Assembly (NCBI RefSeq): GCF_902150045.1
Contig: NZ_CABFVU010000002.1
Span: 980,001-1,044,000 of the forward strand
Direction of reading: 5' to 3'
Length of the DNA: 64,000 nucleotides
Origin: Chitinophaga polysaccharea
Lineage (GTDB): Bacteria > Bacteroidota > Bacteroidia > Chitinophagales > Chitinophagaceae
Shown: positions 16,437 through 24,880 of the stretch, piece by piece
How positions within the stretch are numbered: position 1 is the stretch's first letter
Layout: the number at the start of each line of letters is the position of its first letter
Made by a program: the position numbers and the translations under genes
Notes under the pieces: generated by a model
Told to the model about the DNA's origin: nothing
Databases searched by the model: none
The model's input: the letters and a program-made list of their open reading frames with translations, nothing else

Positions 16437-16466
16437 AAAGCAGTCACCCAGGTGACTGCTTTTCTA
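16437..16466. terminator. Terminator after pnp
   Basis: A perfect 12-bp stem (16437-16448 with 16451-16462) has A-rich and T-rich flanks. It lies between the convergent pnp and the gene at 16485. Confidence 0.8.
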
Positions 16467-16484
16467 TTTATGATGGATCCGTTT

Positions 16485-17054
16485 TTATCTCCTGGTGAGC
16501 TGTTCTACCCGGAAAGTGCTTTCCCTGAAGATCTCCCGCCCGCTATTCAGGCGGAATACGCGGTAGTTGGTACCATCAACAGGCTCGGCAATCATTTTAT
16601 AAGCCGGTTGTATTGCCTTTGTACTTCTGTCTATCACCCTTACTTCACCCGCAGCCAGCAGGTCTGGCATTATTTCTTCCACATAGGGAAGCATAATGCC
16701 CCCATCTTCTGCCCATAACATGTTCATTTTACCGGTACTGTAGCTGAAATCCTTATTGGCAGTATCTTCCAGGTAACAGTAGGCCTTACGGAAATGATTG
16801 CCCATATCTATGGCATTCAGGTGTGCAAACTGCACACTGTTAAATACCTTATTGCTATACTTACTGTTGCGGAGAGTGGAATCCATGGTCGCCATATATT
16901 CCGTAAGATGCTTCCGGTCAAAGATCAGTGTTACATTTTCGGTTTGATAAATAATAGAATCTGTGATAGGTTCAGGAGGCCGTACTTTGATTACCTGGGC
17001 TATTCCGGTCAGCGACAGGGCCATGCCGGTAAGCAGGAGAAACAGTGCTTTCAT
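16485..17054 (-). CDS. Exported protein of unknown function
   Basis: I recognise no family for these 189 residues. A cleavable signal peptide is clear (MKALFLLLTGMALSLTGIAQ, cleavage probably after GIA). The mature part is mixed alpha/beta with no long hydrophobic segment, one Cys and no repeated motif. It converges on pnp and has no co-directional neighbour, so context gives no hint of function. A periplasmic or surface location is inferred from the signal peptide alone. Confidence 0.7.
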   Translation of the reverse strand: MKALFLLLTGMALSLTGIAQVIKVRPPEPITDSIIYQTENVTLIFDRKHLTEYMATMDSTLRNSKYSNKVFNSVQFAHLNAIDMGNHFRKAYCYLEDTANKDFSYSTGKMNMLWAEDGGIMLPYVEEIMPDLLAAGEVRVIDRSTKAIQPAYKMIAEPVDGTNYRVFRLNSGREIFRESTFRVEQLTRR

Positions 17055-17116
17055 AGGATATGTGATATAATTTAAAAATCAAATATAACAAATTTTTATA
17101 TCAGGAAGATGCGCGG

Positions 17117-17207
17117 GTTTACTTTGAAGCGATGAACAATCCCTATCGTTACCCGGTGAGGTAAAATAACCCGATATAATGTTTACGTTGAAGTAATGAA
17201 CAATCCC
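17117..17207 (+). repeat. Two 27-bp direct repeats, 64 bp apart
   Basis: 17117-17143 and 17181-17207 match at 24 of 27 positions. Each contains ATGAACAATCCC, opening frames of only 10 and 18 codons. They lie between the exported protein gene and prmA. Role unknown. Confidence 0.55.
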
Positions 17208-17292
17208 CCGGCTGCCGCAGGCACGGGAAGCCGCCGTTTAATACAGCAGTGAAATCCATTGCTGTAAACGCTGAAAGCTACCAGCTAATAGC

Positions 17293-17300
17293 TATCTTTG
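17293..17300 (+). promoter_or_regulatory. -7 promoter box of prmA
   Basis: TATCTTTG matches TAnnTTTG and ends 6 nt before the prmA ATG, implying an mRNA with almost no leader. Confidence 0.6.
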
Positions 17301-17306
17301 CCGCCT

Positions 17307-18134
17307 ATGTCCTACATTGCCATTACCATCCGCGCTGCTGCGGCACAAACAGACCTGCTGATTGCACAATTGTCTGAACTGAAGTACGAAGGGTTTGAAG
17401 AACAGCCAGATGCGCTGATCGCCTATATTCCCGCTGCCGATTTTGATGAGGCCGCACTGGAAGAGAAGCTTACCGCTCACGGGGTTACCTATACGAAAGA
17501 AACCATACTGCCGGTTAACTGGAACGCGGTATGGGAAAGTAATTTTCAGCCTGTGCAGGTAGACCGCTTTTGCGGTATCCGGGCGGAGTTTCACCCGCCG
17601 TTTGACCCGCAGCCCGAATATGAAATTATTATTACCCCTAAAATGGCTTTTGGTACCGGGCACCATGCCACTACCGCCTCTATGATAAAGCTCATGGAGC
17701 AGCTGGACCTTAAAGATAAAAAGGTGTTTGACTTCGGCACAGGCACCGGGATACTGGCTATACTGGCGGAAATGATGGGAGCAGCAACGATAGATGCCAT
17801 CGACTATGATGAATGGTCTGTAAATAATACCCTGGAAAATATCGCCGCCAATGGAATGAGCAAAGTAAAGGTATGGCAGGCGGACAATCTTGATGTGATT
17901 ACCGGAAAATATGATATATTGCTGGCAAATATCAACTATAACATTTTGATGAAATTTATGGGAGATATGTACCGGTTACTGGTGCCCGGAGGCAAATTAC
18001 TGCTGAGTGGCATTTTACCTACCGATGAAGAAAACATTACAGCAGCAGCAGTTTCTGAAGGATTTACCAGGGAAGAAAGAATAGAAAAAGATAACTGGCT
18101 GGCGCTCCGGTTTTGTGTACCGGAAGTAAAATAA
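17307..18134 (+). CDS. prmA: Ribosomal protein L11 methyltransferase
   Basis: This 275-residue SAM-dependent enzyme trimethylates ribosomal protein L11. The N-terminal substrate-recognition domain is followed by the methyltransferase core with TPKMAFGTGHHATT, the SAM-binding FDFGTGTGILAILA motif, and LLANINYNILM, all diagnostic of PrmA. The start is the ATG at 17307; the TTG at 17298 sits inside the -7 box. The -7 box places the transcription start within about 3 nt of the ATG, so the mRNA may be leaderless. Not obviously co-transcribed with plsY, which begins 114 bp later after its own promoter-like sequence. Confidence 0.95.
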   Translation: MSYIAITIRAAAAQTDLLIAQLSELKYEGFEEQPDALIAYIPAADFDEAALEEKLTAHGVTYTKETILPVNWNAVWESNFQPVQVDRFCGIRAEFHPPFDPQPEYEIIITPKMAFGTGHHATTASMIKLMEQLDLKDKKVFDFGTGTGILAILAEMMGAATIDAIDYDEWSVNNTLENIAANGMSKVKVWQADNLDVITGKYDILLANINYNILMKFMGDMYRLLVPGGKLLLSGILPTDEENITAAAVSEGFTREERIEKDNWLALRFCVPEVK

Positions 18135-18248
18135 ATAAAAGTTACATATAAATAGCGTTGATAATCCAACTTTTGTGTTACAATCTTTTCTAATATTCTC
18201 TCTATTTTAACACAGAATTTGTTATCTTAGCATTCCTAACTTGTAGTG

Positions 18249-18890
18249 ATGGTAGAAATTTTATTGCTTATTTGTGCTTATCTGGTAGGATCTGTTCCTA
18301 CGGCTGTTTGGGTGAGTAAAGGCGTTTTTGGTATGGATATCCGGGAGTATGGCAGCGGCAATGCCGGCGCCACTAATACTTTCAGGGTGCTTGGTCCGAA
18401 AGCGGGTACTTTTGTAATGGTGGTAGATATGCTGAAAGGTGTATTAGCCGTGCGTTTGGCTTATCTGGCGCCTTATTATCTTGATCCTGAGCACCTTACC
18501 CAGCTGGTGAACCTCCAGATCGGTTTGGGGCTCGCCGCAGTGGTAGGTCATATATTCCCCATTTGGGCAAACTTCAAGGGAGGTAAAGGAATTGCTACCC
18601 TGTTCGGACTGGTACTGGCTATCCAGCCCCTGGTAGCTTTGTGTTGTGTAGGGGTCTTTTTAATGATCCTTTTCCTGACAAGATATGTGTCTCTCAGCTC
18701 TATCATTGCCAGTATCGCTTTTCCCATACTTATCCTCTATATCTTCAACGAACCTGAAATTTTTTATCGCATATTTGCTATAGCTGTTGCTTTAATGGTG
18801 GTATTAACCCACCAGAAGAATATCACGCGGTTGTTAAAAGGAGTGGAAAGTAAAGTGCCACTGTTTAAAAACAAAAAGGACAAGAACTAG
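18249..18890 (+). CDS. plsY: Acyl-phosphate:glycerol-3-phosphate acyltransferase
   Basis: This 213-residue inner-membrane enzyme makes lysophosphatidate, the first acylation in phospholipid synthesis. The conserved loops are present: SVPTAVWVSK after the first helix, GSGNAGATNTFR, and FKGGKGIAT. At least five hydrophobic segments are visible. The ATG at 18249 is preferred over the GTG one codon upstream. TATCTTAG (18223-18230) is a near-match -7 box. The partner plsX is not in the window. An inverted repeat lies just downstream. Confidence 0.95.
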   Translation: MVEILLLICAYLVGSVPTAVWVSKGVFGMDIREYGSGNAGATNTFRVLGPKAGTFVMVVDMLKGVLAVRLAYLAPYYLDPEHLTQLVNLQIGLGLAAVVGHIFPIWANFKGGKGIATLFGLVLAIQPLVALCCVGVFLMILFLTRYVSLSSIIASIAFPILILYIFNEPEIFYRIFAIAVALMVVLTHQKNITRLLKGVESKVPLFKNKKDKN

Positions 18891-18914
18891 TTATAGTTAT
18901 ATTATTAAAGCAGG

Positions 18915-18956
18915 AAGCAAAAAGCGATAGCCATAAAATGTGCATGCTTTTTGCTT
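18915..18956. repeat. 11-bp inverted repeat after plsY
   Basis: AAGCAAAAAGC (18915-18925) pairs perfectly with 18946-18956 across a 20-nt loop. It could serve as a weak terminator between plsY and the M48 protease gene, but there is no clean T-run. Confidence 0.45.
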
Positions 18957-18997
18957 TGTGCTTTTTGCGTTTTACGCATATTTAAATTGATGCTCCC

Positions 18998-19801
18998 ATG
19001 AAAAAGTATGTCTTATTCTTTACTGCAAGCCTTGCATTGGCGGCCTGTTCACGTGTACCCATTACCGGCCGTAGCCAGTTGAACCTTGTTCCTGAAAGTA
19101 CCATGCAATCTATGGCGCTGCAGCAGTACCAGTCGTTTTTGTCAGAGAACAAAGTAGTATCGCAAACTGCCAGTAAAGATGCCGAAATGGTAAAAAGGGT
19201 GGGCCAGCGTATTGCGAACGCGGTAACCAGGTACATGAACCAGAATAACATGGGTAATGAAATATCCAGCTATAAATGGGAGTTTAACCTGGTAGACAGT
19301 AAAGAAGTAAATGCCTGGTGCATGCCGGGTGGTAAAGTGGTGGTGTATACCGGTTTGCTGCCGGTAACCCAAAACGAAACAGCACTTGCCTGTGTAATGG
19401 GACATGAAATTGCACATGCTATTGCCCGTCATGGTAACGAGCGTATGAGCCAGGGCCTGGTAATGCAGGGAATCCAGGTAGCAGGTTCGGTAGCATTAAA
19501 CAGGAATCCCACCGCAGTAAATATTTTTAACCAGGCATTCGGAGTTGGCGGTAATTTAGGTACCCTGGCTTTTTCCCGTGGTAATGAGCTGGAGGCCGAT
19601 CACCTGGGCGTGATATTCATGGCGATGGCAGGTTACAACCCGCAGGAATCCATTCCTTTCTGGCAGCGTATGGCTAACATGAGCAAGGGTCAGAAACCGC
19701 CTGAACTCCTGAGCACTCACCCAAGCGATGCTACCCGCGTACAGAAATTGCAACAGCTGATGCCGGAGGCAATGAAATATTATACTCCCGGTAAAGCATA
19801 A
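18998..19801 (+). CDS. M48-family metalloprotease lipoprotein
   Basis: These 267 residues start with a lipoprotein signal (lipobox LAAC, Cys17), so the enzyme is membrane-anchored in the periplasm. The zinc site is HEIAH (136-140) with a third ligand in NELEAD (about 197-201). This is the architecture of small M48 proteases such as LoiP/YcaL and the OMA1-like group, which take part in envelope-protein quality control. No TPR domain is present, unlike BepA. It ends at a long bidirectional terminator shared with oxyR. Confidence 0.9.
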   Translation: MKKYVLFFTASLALAACSRVPITGRSQLNLVPESTMQSMALQQYQSFLSENKVVSQTASKDAEMVKRVGQRIANAVTRYMNQNNMGNEISSYKWEFNLVDSKEVNAWCMPGGKVVVYTGLLPVTQNETALACVMGHEIAHAIARHGNERMSQGLVMQGIQVAGSVALNRNPTAVNIFNQAFGVGGNLGTLAFSRGNELEADHLGVIFMAMAGYNPQESIPFWQRMANMSKGQKPPELLSTHPSDATRVQKLQQLMPEAMKYYTPGKA

Positions 19802-19808
19802 ATTATAA

Positions 19809-19855
19809 AAAAGCAACGGGCCGGTAATGTATCATTACCGGCCCGTTGCTTTTTT
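19809..19855. terminator. Bidirectional terminator between the M48 protease gene and oxyR
   Basis: A perfect 17-bp GC-rich stem (19813-19829 with 19833-19849) has a 3-nt loop and is flanked by A-run and T-run. Both flanking genes converge on it. Confidence 0.9.
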
Positions 19856-19862
19856 ATCTTCC

Positions 19863-20807
19863 TTATTCTGTTATAATTTCAATCACCTTTTTATTTTTCT
19901 GCACTTTCATTTTATCCGGAACATGTGCCAGGATCTCTTTCTTAAAAGCCTCAATCAACGCCTGTTTGATAAAATGACGGTGTGTTACCAGGCTGATCTC
20001 CCTTACCGGTTCCGGCGCTTTGAAATAGCGCACCATATTCAGCTGGCGGGTGGAAAGATCCTGCAGCGACAACTCCGGTAAAATCGTATAGCCTTCATTG
20101 ATATCCACCATTCTTTTCAGCGTTTCCACACTGCCGGTATTGTATTCCAGGTTCTTATTATCGCCCATGGTGAACTTATCCTTGCAGATATTCAGCACCT
20201 GGTTACGCATACAATGGCCTTCATTCAGCAACCATACATCTTTGATGTCCAGGTCTTCTGCCTTCACTATTTTTTTCTCGTACAGGGAATTGGTTTTAGC
20301 AGCATATACTACAAACGATTCATAAAATAAAGGATGCTCTTCCAGGTGGGGATTGTGCAGTGGAGTGGCCAGTAAGCCGCAATCCAGCAGTTCCTGTTTC
20401 AGCTGCTGCATAATCTGTTCTGTAGGATATTCCCATATCTCCAGCCGTACTTTCGGATATTTTTTCATGAAACCCGTGAGTATACGGGGAAGCAGGTAAG
20501 GCGCCAGGGTGGGGATGATCCCTACTTTCAGATTTCCCTGTACCTCTTTTTTCTGATCTGCAATGATCTCCCGGATACGGGCATTTTCTTTAATAATGAT
20601 CCTGGCCTGGGCTATCACGGATACGCCTATTTCTGTAGGCACTACCGGTAATTTACTGCGGTCAAACAGTTTAATGCCTAATTCATCTTCCAGTTTCTGT
20701 ATCTGCATGCTCAGCGTTGGCTGGGTTACAAAGCATTTCTCTGCTGCTACTACAAAACTTCTGTATGTATCTACCGCAACGATGTACTCCAATTGAACTG
20801 TGGTCAT
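19863..20807 (-). CDS. oxyR: LysR-type peroxide sensor OxyR
   Basis: This 314-residue regulator has an N-terminal winged helix (with TQPTLSMQIQKLEDELG) and a C-terminal sensing domain. With the ATG at 20807, the two redox cysteines fall at Cys199 and Cys208 in GHCMRNQVLNIC, the same positions as in E. coli OxyR, where they form the H2O2-dependent disulfide. The longer frame back to 20888 is rejected: a -7 box TACCTTTG lies at 20835-20828. Targets are expected to be catalase, peroxiredoxin and Dps genes elsewhere. Neither neighbour is an obvious target. Confidence 0.93.
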   Translation of the reverse strand: MTTVQLEYIVAVDTYRSFVVAAEKCFVTQPTLSMQIQKLEDELGIKLFDRSKLPVVPTEIGVSVIAQARIIIKENARIREIIADQKKEVQGNLKVGIIPTLAPYLLPRILTGFMKKYPKVRLEIWEYPTEQIMQQLKQELLDCGLLATPLHNPHLEEHPLFYESFVVYAAKTNSLYEKKIVKAEDLDIKDVWLLNEGHCMRNQVLNICKDKFTMGDNKNLEYNTGSVETLKRMVDINEGYTILPELSLQDLSTRQLNMVRYFKAPEPVREISLVTHRHFIKQALIEAFKKEILAHVPDKMKVQKNKKVIEIITE

Positions 20808-20827
20808 TTCCTCTGAGATTGTGGAAA

Positions 20828-20835
20828 CAAAGGTA
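20828..20835 (-). promoter_or_regulatory. -7 promoter box of oxyR
   Basis: TACCTTTG on the minus strand lies 20 bp upstream of the ATG at 20807 and inside the frame of a longer, rejected start. Confidence 0.6.
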
Positions 20836-20934
20836 TAAATAAAATCTATAGGAAAGACGTTAAATCCTATAAAAGCGAATGACGGCAAAGAAATATTTTC
20901 CTGCCGTCATTTGCATTATAATGAATGTATTTAA

Positions 20935-22263
20935 TTAGAATATCCGGTAACGGTATTTAATTTTTTCCGTATTGCTATACAGTTCCCTGATGTTGATAGA
21001 CGCCTGGATTTCTGCCACTGCTTCTGTTTTCAGGTTCCTGAATTCAGCCTGCTTGGTGTCGATAATGCTTTTATCGGCAAGCCCGTTATCCTGCGCTATT
21101 TTTAGTGAGTTGTTCACTTTGGTATAATATGAATCCAGCAAAGTGAAATACTCGTTGTAAAGATTTTCAAACCGCTTGGTTTGCAGCACCAGGTCTTCCA
21201 GCTGGTTGTTTACTTCTTTCAGGGAAGAATTCTCGCGGAGCAGGGATTCGTAATCGATCCGTTTGCCTTTGGTGTATTTCTCTTCCAGTTTTGCAAAGTA
21301 ATCCACTACCTTCTCTTTCTTGAAATCAAAAAAGTATTCATTCATCGTTTGGCTCAGACCCTGGTTGCCTTTTTGAGGAGCAGGGAATTTAAGAGAGGTG
21401 GCGGTAAATGAAAGATGATCAAACAGGTTATCCTGCAACAGGCTTAGCTGATCTTTGTTAAAGTTCAACCCATATTCAAATTTCTGGTTAGCATCATTCA
21501 ATGCAGTATAATACACCACATATTTATTCAGCTCTTTTTCGAATTCCTGTAATGACTTCTGGTTGATCTGCTTATTATTCACACTCACGCTGTGAAGAAA
21601 GTTCATCACCGAGTTGGCAATAGCCAGCGGCGGCGTGAGGGAAGTAAAGCTCTGGAAAATAGGGCTGTTGATGATGGATTTGGTAGACTCCACAATCTTG
21701 GAGTTCTTCTCACTTTTATCGCCCTTATTTTTCAGGATAATCTTTTCAACCAGTTCCACGATACGGTCGCTCAGCGAAAACCCTAACGCTTTACTTTCAG
21801 GGTTATTCAGGGAGGTAATAAAAACATCGAGGTTATTGGTAGTGGTACGCGACTTCAGATCGATGATCTTTTTGTTAAGCAGGTAATACGTTTCGCTGGC
21901 ATTGATGATATTGTTCTTTATCAGCTCGTATTTGGTGATGTTATCTATTTCCTTTCCCTGTAAAAGAGCCTGTATCGCAGTGGAGTTTTGTTTGTCATTG
22001 TCGGTGATCCGTTGTATGTCTTCCATCAGTTTACGGATAGTGGTATCCTGCGTTTTGATTACAGGCGCTGTGGTACTTTTCAGTTCCGGGTCCTGTGCGT
22101 AAGCTGTCTGGAAAGTAAAAAGTAAAACAAGAGGGGCTGGTAGCACTTTCATCCATCCGGTGGTCAGGAGTCTCTGAGCCAGGTGTACTAACGGTAATGA
22201 CTCATCGGGCTTGCAGGTCAAGCGTTTATCATGCCTCATTTCCGTTGGTAGGTGTTTTAACAT
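20935..22263 (-). CDS. Large exported helical/coiled-coil protein of unknown function
   Basis: From the ATG at 22263 the protein has 442 residues. No family is recognised. A hydrophobic signal-like segment, MKVLPAPLVLLFTFQTAYAQ, starts at residue 38, so translation might instead start at that Met (22152, 405 residues). The rest is highly charged and predominantly helical, with many Lys, Glu, Gln and Asn and heptad-like stretches (for example around LEEKYTKGKRIDYESLL and NNQLEDLVLQTKRFENL). The A-rich sequence just before 22263 favours that start, which would give a signal peptide with an unusually long N-region. A -7 box TATCTTTG (22332-22325) lies 61 bp upstream. Confidence 0.7.
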   Translation of the reverse strand: MLKHLPTEMRHDKRLTCKPDESLPLVHLAQRLLTTGWMKVLPAPLVLLFTFQTAYAQDPELKSTTAPVIKTQDTTIRKLMEDIQRITDNDKQNSTAIQALLQGKEIDNITKYELIKNNIINASETYYLLNKKIIDLKSRTTTNNLDVFITSLNNPESKALGFSLSDRIVELVEKIILKNKGDKSEKNSKIVESTKSIINSPIFQSFTSLTPPLAIANSVMNFLHSVSVNNKQINQKSLQEFEKELNKYVVYYTALNDANQKFEYGLNFNKDQLSLLQDNLFDHLSFTATSLKFPAPQKGNQGLSQTMNEYFFDFKKEKVVDYFAKLEEKYTKGKRIDYESLLRENSSLKEVNNQLEDLVLQTKRFENLYNEYFTLLDSYYTKVNNSLKIAQDNGLADKSIIDTKQAEFRNLKTEAVAEIQASINIRELYSNTEKIKYRYRIF

Positions 22264-22324
22264 GTTGTTTTTGCTTTTTGTTAACAAAAATTTAAGAAAA
22301 TATGATGCCAAAAACGTCATCACG

Positions 22325-22332
22325 CAAAGATA
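22325..22332 (-). promoter_or_regulatory. -7 promoter box of the exported coiled-coil protein gene
   Basis: TATCTTTG on the minus strand. In-frame GTG (22323) and ATG (22320) codons fall at the predicted start of transcription, so a leaderless longer form is also possible. Confidence 0.5.
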
Positions 22333-22420
22333 AATAATTAATAACAGTTAAAATTAAATCATGATAGGTGGCATCGGGCTGGCATTTACCTGATATATTT
22401 TGAATTATCAGCAGGTAAGT

Positions 22421-22428
22421 TACCTTTG
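22421..22428 (+). promoter_or_regulatory. -7 promoter box of the glycosyltransferase gene
   Basis: TACCTTTG, with TTG at 22400-22402 (18-bp spacer, slightly short). It leaves about 18 nt of leader. Confidence 0.55.
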
Positions 22429-22450
22429 CTGCCAAATTTGATCCACTTTC

Positions 22451-23188
22451 ATGCTTAACAACAAAAAGATAGTGGTTGTATTACCGGCCTACAACGCAGC
22501 ACTTACACTGGAAAAAACATTCCGGGAGATCCCTTTTGACATAGTTGACGACGTGGTACTGGTAGACGATGCCAGCAGGGACGATACCCTTGAAGTCGGC
22601 AAGCGGCTTGGGATTCAGCACCTGATACGTCATGATAAAAACAAGGGTTACGGAGGTAACCAGAAATCCTGTTACAACAAAGCACTTGAGCTGGGAGCCG
22701 ATATCGTGGTGATGTTGCACCCCGATTACCAATACACACCCAAGCTCATTATTGCTATGTGCAGTATTATTGCCAATGATGTATACCCGGTGGTTTTCGG
22801 GTCCAGGATCCTGGGAAAGGGCGCCCTGAAAGGGGGAATGCCGATGTATAAATATATATTTAATCGTTTCTTAACATTGACACAAAACATCCTCATCGGT
22901 CAGAAACTGAGTGAATATCACACCGGTTACCGGACATTCTCATCGGAGGTATTGCGTAATATCAACTATATGGCTGATAATGACGATTTTGTGTTTGATA
23001 ATGAAATGGTTTCCCAGATATTTATGAAAGGATACGATATTGCAGAGATTACCTGTCCTACCAAATATTTTGACGAGGCCTCCAGTATCAATTTCAAGCG
23101 CAGCGCCATTTACGGCCTCGGCGTATTGAGAGTGTCCCTGCAGCATCGTTTGCATATGTGGGGCATCGTAAAAGGAAAGATCTATTAA
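22451..23188 (+). CDS. Family 2 glycosyltransferase (polyprenyl-phosphate sugar transferase-like)
   Basis: These 245 residues form a GT-A fold. The N-terminus VVVLPAYNAALTLEKT, the VDDASRDDT acid cluster and HDKNKGYGGNQKSC are typical of dolichyl-phosphate mannose/glucose synthase-like GT2 enzymes, and the MLHPDYQYTP segment stands where the metal-binding DxD normally lies. There is no C-terminal membrane pair, so the enzyme is soluble or peripheral. Donor and acceptor cannot be told. A methyltransferase gene starts 15 bp downstream, suggesting a two-gene unit for modifying a glycan or lipid. Confidence 0.88.
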   Translation: MLNNKKIVVVLPAYNAALTLEKTFREIPFDIVDDVVLVDDASRDDTLEVGKRLGIQHLIRHDKNKGYGGNQKSCYNKALELGADIVVMLHPDYQYTPKLIIAMCSIIANDVYPVVFGSRILGKGALKGGMPMYKYIFNRFLTLTQNILIGQKLSEYHTGYRTFSSEVLRNINYMADNDDFVFDNEMVSQIFMKGYDIAEITCPTKYFDEASSINFKRSAIYGLGVLRVSLQHRLHMWGIVKGKIY

Positions 23189-23203
23189 AAAATAATTCAG
23201 CCA

Positions 23204-24001
23204 GTGGGTTTAGCGCAACAGTATAATTTAGCAGGAAAATACCTGAAGTATTATTTTACTTCAGGCAATCGTCATGATGTACATTCTCCCTTTGTATTTT
23301 CACTGATAGAAGACGTGTTGCTGGATAAGAAACAGCATCCTGCTTTCCGGGAAATAGAACAGTTGCGGAAACAACTTCTGAAAAGCGATGAAACGCTGCA
23401 GGTGACCGACCTGGGCGCAGGATCACTGATGTCGGCCGGTAATGAGCGTCGTGTGCGGGACATCACCCGTTATGCCGCCAAACAGCCTAAATTCGGCCAG
23501 TTATTTTACCGGCTGATACAATACCTCCAACCTGCCCGTATCCTGGAACTGGGCACTTCTATGGGGCTTTCTACGGCATATATGGCAAAGGCTGCCCCGC
23601 ATGGCCATGTTTATACCATAGAAGGATGCCCTAATATAGCAGCCAGGGCTGCCAAAAATTTTGAAGCGCTGCACATAAAAAATATCAGGCAGATCACCGG
23701 TAACTTCGACACCGTGTTACCGGATGTATTAAAGCAGATACAGTTGCCCGACTGGGTTTATATAGATGGCAATCACCGCAAAGAGCCTACGCTGGCCTAC
23801 TTTGAGCAGTGCCTTCAGTTTGCGGATGAGTATTCGGTTTTTATTTTCGACGATATTCACTGGACCCCGGATATGGAAGCAGCCTGGCATACCATACAGG
23901 AACATCCGCAGGTAACCATGACCATCGACCTGTTTTTTATAGGGCTGGTATTTTTCAGAAAGGATTTTAAGGTGAAACAACATTTTACCCTGAAATACTG
24001 A
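23204..24001 (+). CDS. Class I SAM-dependent methyltransferase (O-methyltransferase-like)
   Basis: The 265 residues carry the SAM-binding motif RILELGTSMGLSTAYMA (about residues 108-124), an acidic second strand (VYTIEGCPNIA), and the post-core DWVYIDGNH and FIFDDIHW segments typical of the methyltransferase 24 / caffeoyl-CoA O-methyltransferase-like group. The substrate is unknown. The start is GTG at 23204, 15 bp after the glycosyltransferase stop, so the two are likely co-transcribed. Confidence 0.82.
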   Translation: MGLAQQYNLAGKYLKYYFTSGNRHDVHSPFVFSLIEDVLLDKKQHPAFREIEQLRKQLLKSDETLQVTDLGAGSLMSAGNERRVRDITRYAAKQPKFGQLFYRLIQYLQPARILELGTSMGLSTAYMAKAAPHGHVYTIEGCPNIAARAAKNFEALHIKNIRQITGNFDTVLPDVLKQIQLPDWVYIDGNHRKEPTLAYFEQCLQFADEYSVFIFDDIHWTPDMEAAWHTIQEHPQVTMTIDLFFIGLVFFRKDFKVKQHFTLKY

Positions 24002-24039
24002 TTTTGAGGTAGTATATTAGGGCATAAAATTTCCCCGTT

Positions 24040-24837
24040 ATGCGTTACCTGAAAATACTCCTCATTGCCTGTTCGCTCTCCGGCAGCCTGGCAGCCACTG
24101 CACAGGATAGTCTTTCCCAATACAGTAAAGAATCGTTTATCCGTAAGGGTGATACCCTGCGGTACCGTCTCCTGTTGCCGGCTAAATACAACCGTCATAA
24201 AAAATACCCATTGGTTGTTTTCCTGCATGGAGCAGGGGAAAGAGGCCGGGACAATGAGGCGCAACTTAAGCATGGAGGCGCCATGTTCCTGCGTGATACC
24301 ATACGTGCCAACTACCCTGCATTTGTACTTTTCCCCCAGTGCCCGGATAATCAAACCTGGGCGCCTATGAAATTTGTGCGCGATAGTACCGGTAAAGTCA
24401 TACAGGCAGATTTCCCGCTGGATGGCGATCCTACACCTCCCACTGCTTTACTTAACCAGTTGCTGGATAGCCTGCTGGCAAGCGGAAAAATAGATATCCA
24501 ACGTGTATACATCGGTGGTTTATCGCTTGGAGGAATGGGTACTTTCTATGAAATCACGAAACGTCCCAACCTTTTTGCTGCTGCGTTTCCTATCTGTGGC
24601 GCAGGTAACGTGGCCGCCGCTGGAAACTTTGCGAAAAAAGTGCCGGTGTGGATCTTTCACGGCGGAGAAGATAAGATAGTGCCGGTAGAGGCTTCCAGGG
24701 CTTATGATGAGAAACTGAAAGCATTGGGCGCCGAAGAAAAATATACAGAATATCCCGGCGTGGGGCACAACAGCTGGGATAATATGTTTGTGGAGCCCGG
24801 TTTTATGCCCTGGTTATTTAAACACCGTAAAAAATAA
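24040..24837 (+). CDS. Exported alpha/beta-hydrolase esterase or peptidase
   Basis: This 265-residue protein has a signal peptide (MRYLKILLIACSLSGSLAAT, then AQDS). The hydrolase core shows VVFLHGAGERG as oxyanion strand, the nucleophile in GGLSLGGMG (Ser162), the acid in HGGEDKIVP (Asp211) and the histidine in GVGHNSWD (His243). The sequence resembles the predicted-peptidase/phospholipase-carboxylesterase group (COG4099-type) found singly or as part of polysaccharide-degrading enzymes; the substrate is unknown. It lies 38 bp after the methyltransferase gene and ends at a strong terminator. Confidence 0.85.
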   Translation: MRYLKILLIACSLSGSLAATAQDSLSQYSKESFIRKGDTLRYRLLLPAKYNRHKKYPLVVFLHGAGERGRDNEAQLKHGGAMFLRDTIRANYPAFVLFPQCPDNQTWAPMKFVRDSTGKVIQADFPLDGDPTPPTALLNQLLDSLLASGKIDIQRVYIGGLSLGGMGTFYEITKRPNLFAAAFPICGAGNVAAAGNFAKKVPVWIFHGGEDKIVPVEASRAYDEKLKALGAEEKYTEYPGVGHNSWDNMFVEPGFMPWLFKHRKK

Positions 24838-24838
24838 A

Positions 24839-24875
24839 AGAAGAAGGAGCGTTCAGGCGCTCCTTCTTCTTTTTT
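24839..24875. terminator. Bidirectional terminator between the esterase and RND operon
   Basis: A perfect 13-bp stem (24839-24851 with 24858-24870) has a 6-nt loop and is flanked by A-rich and T-run sequence. The flanking genes converge. Confidence 0.88.
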
Positions 24876-24880
24876 ACATC

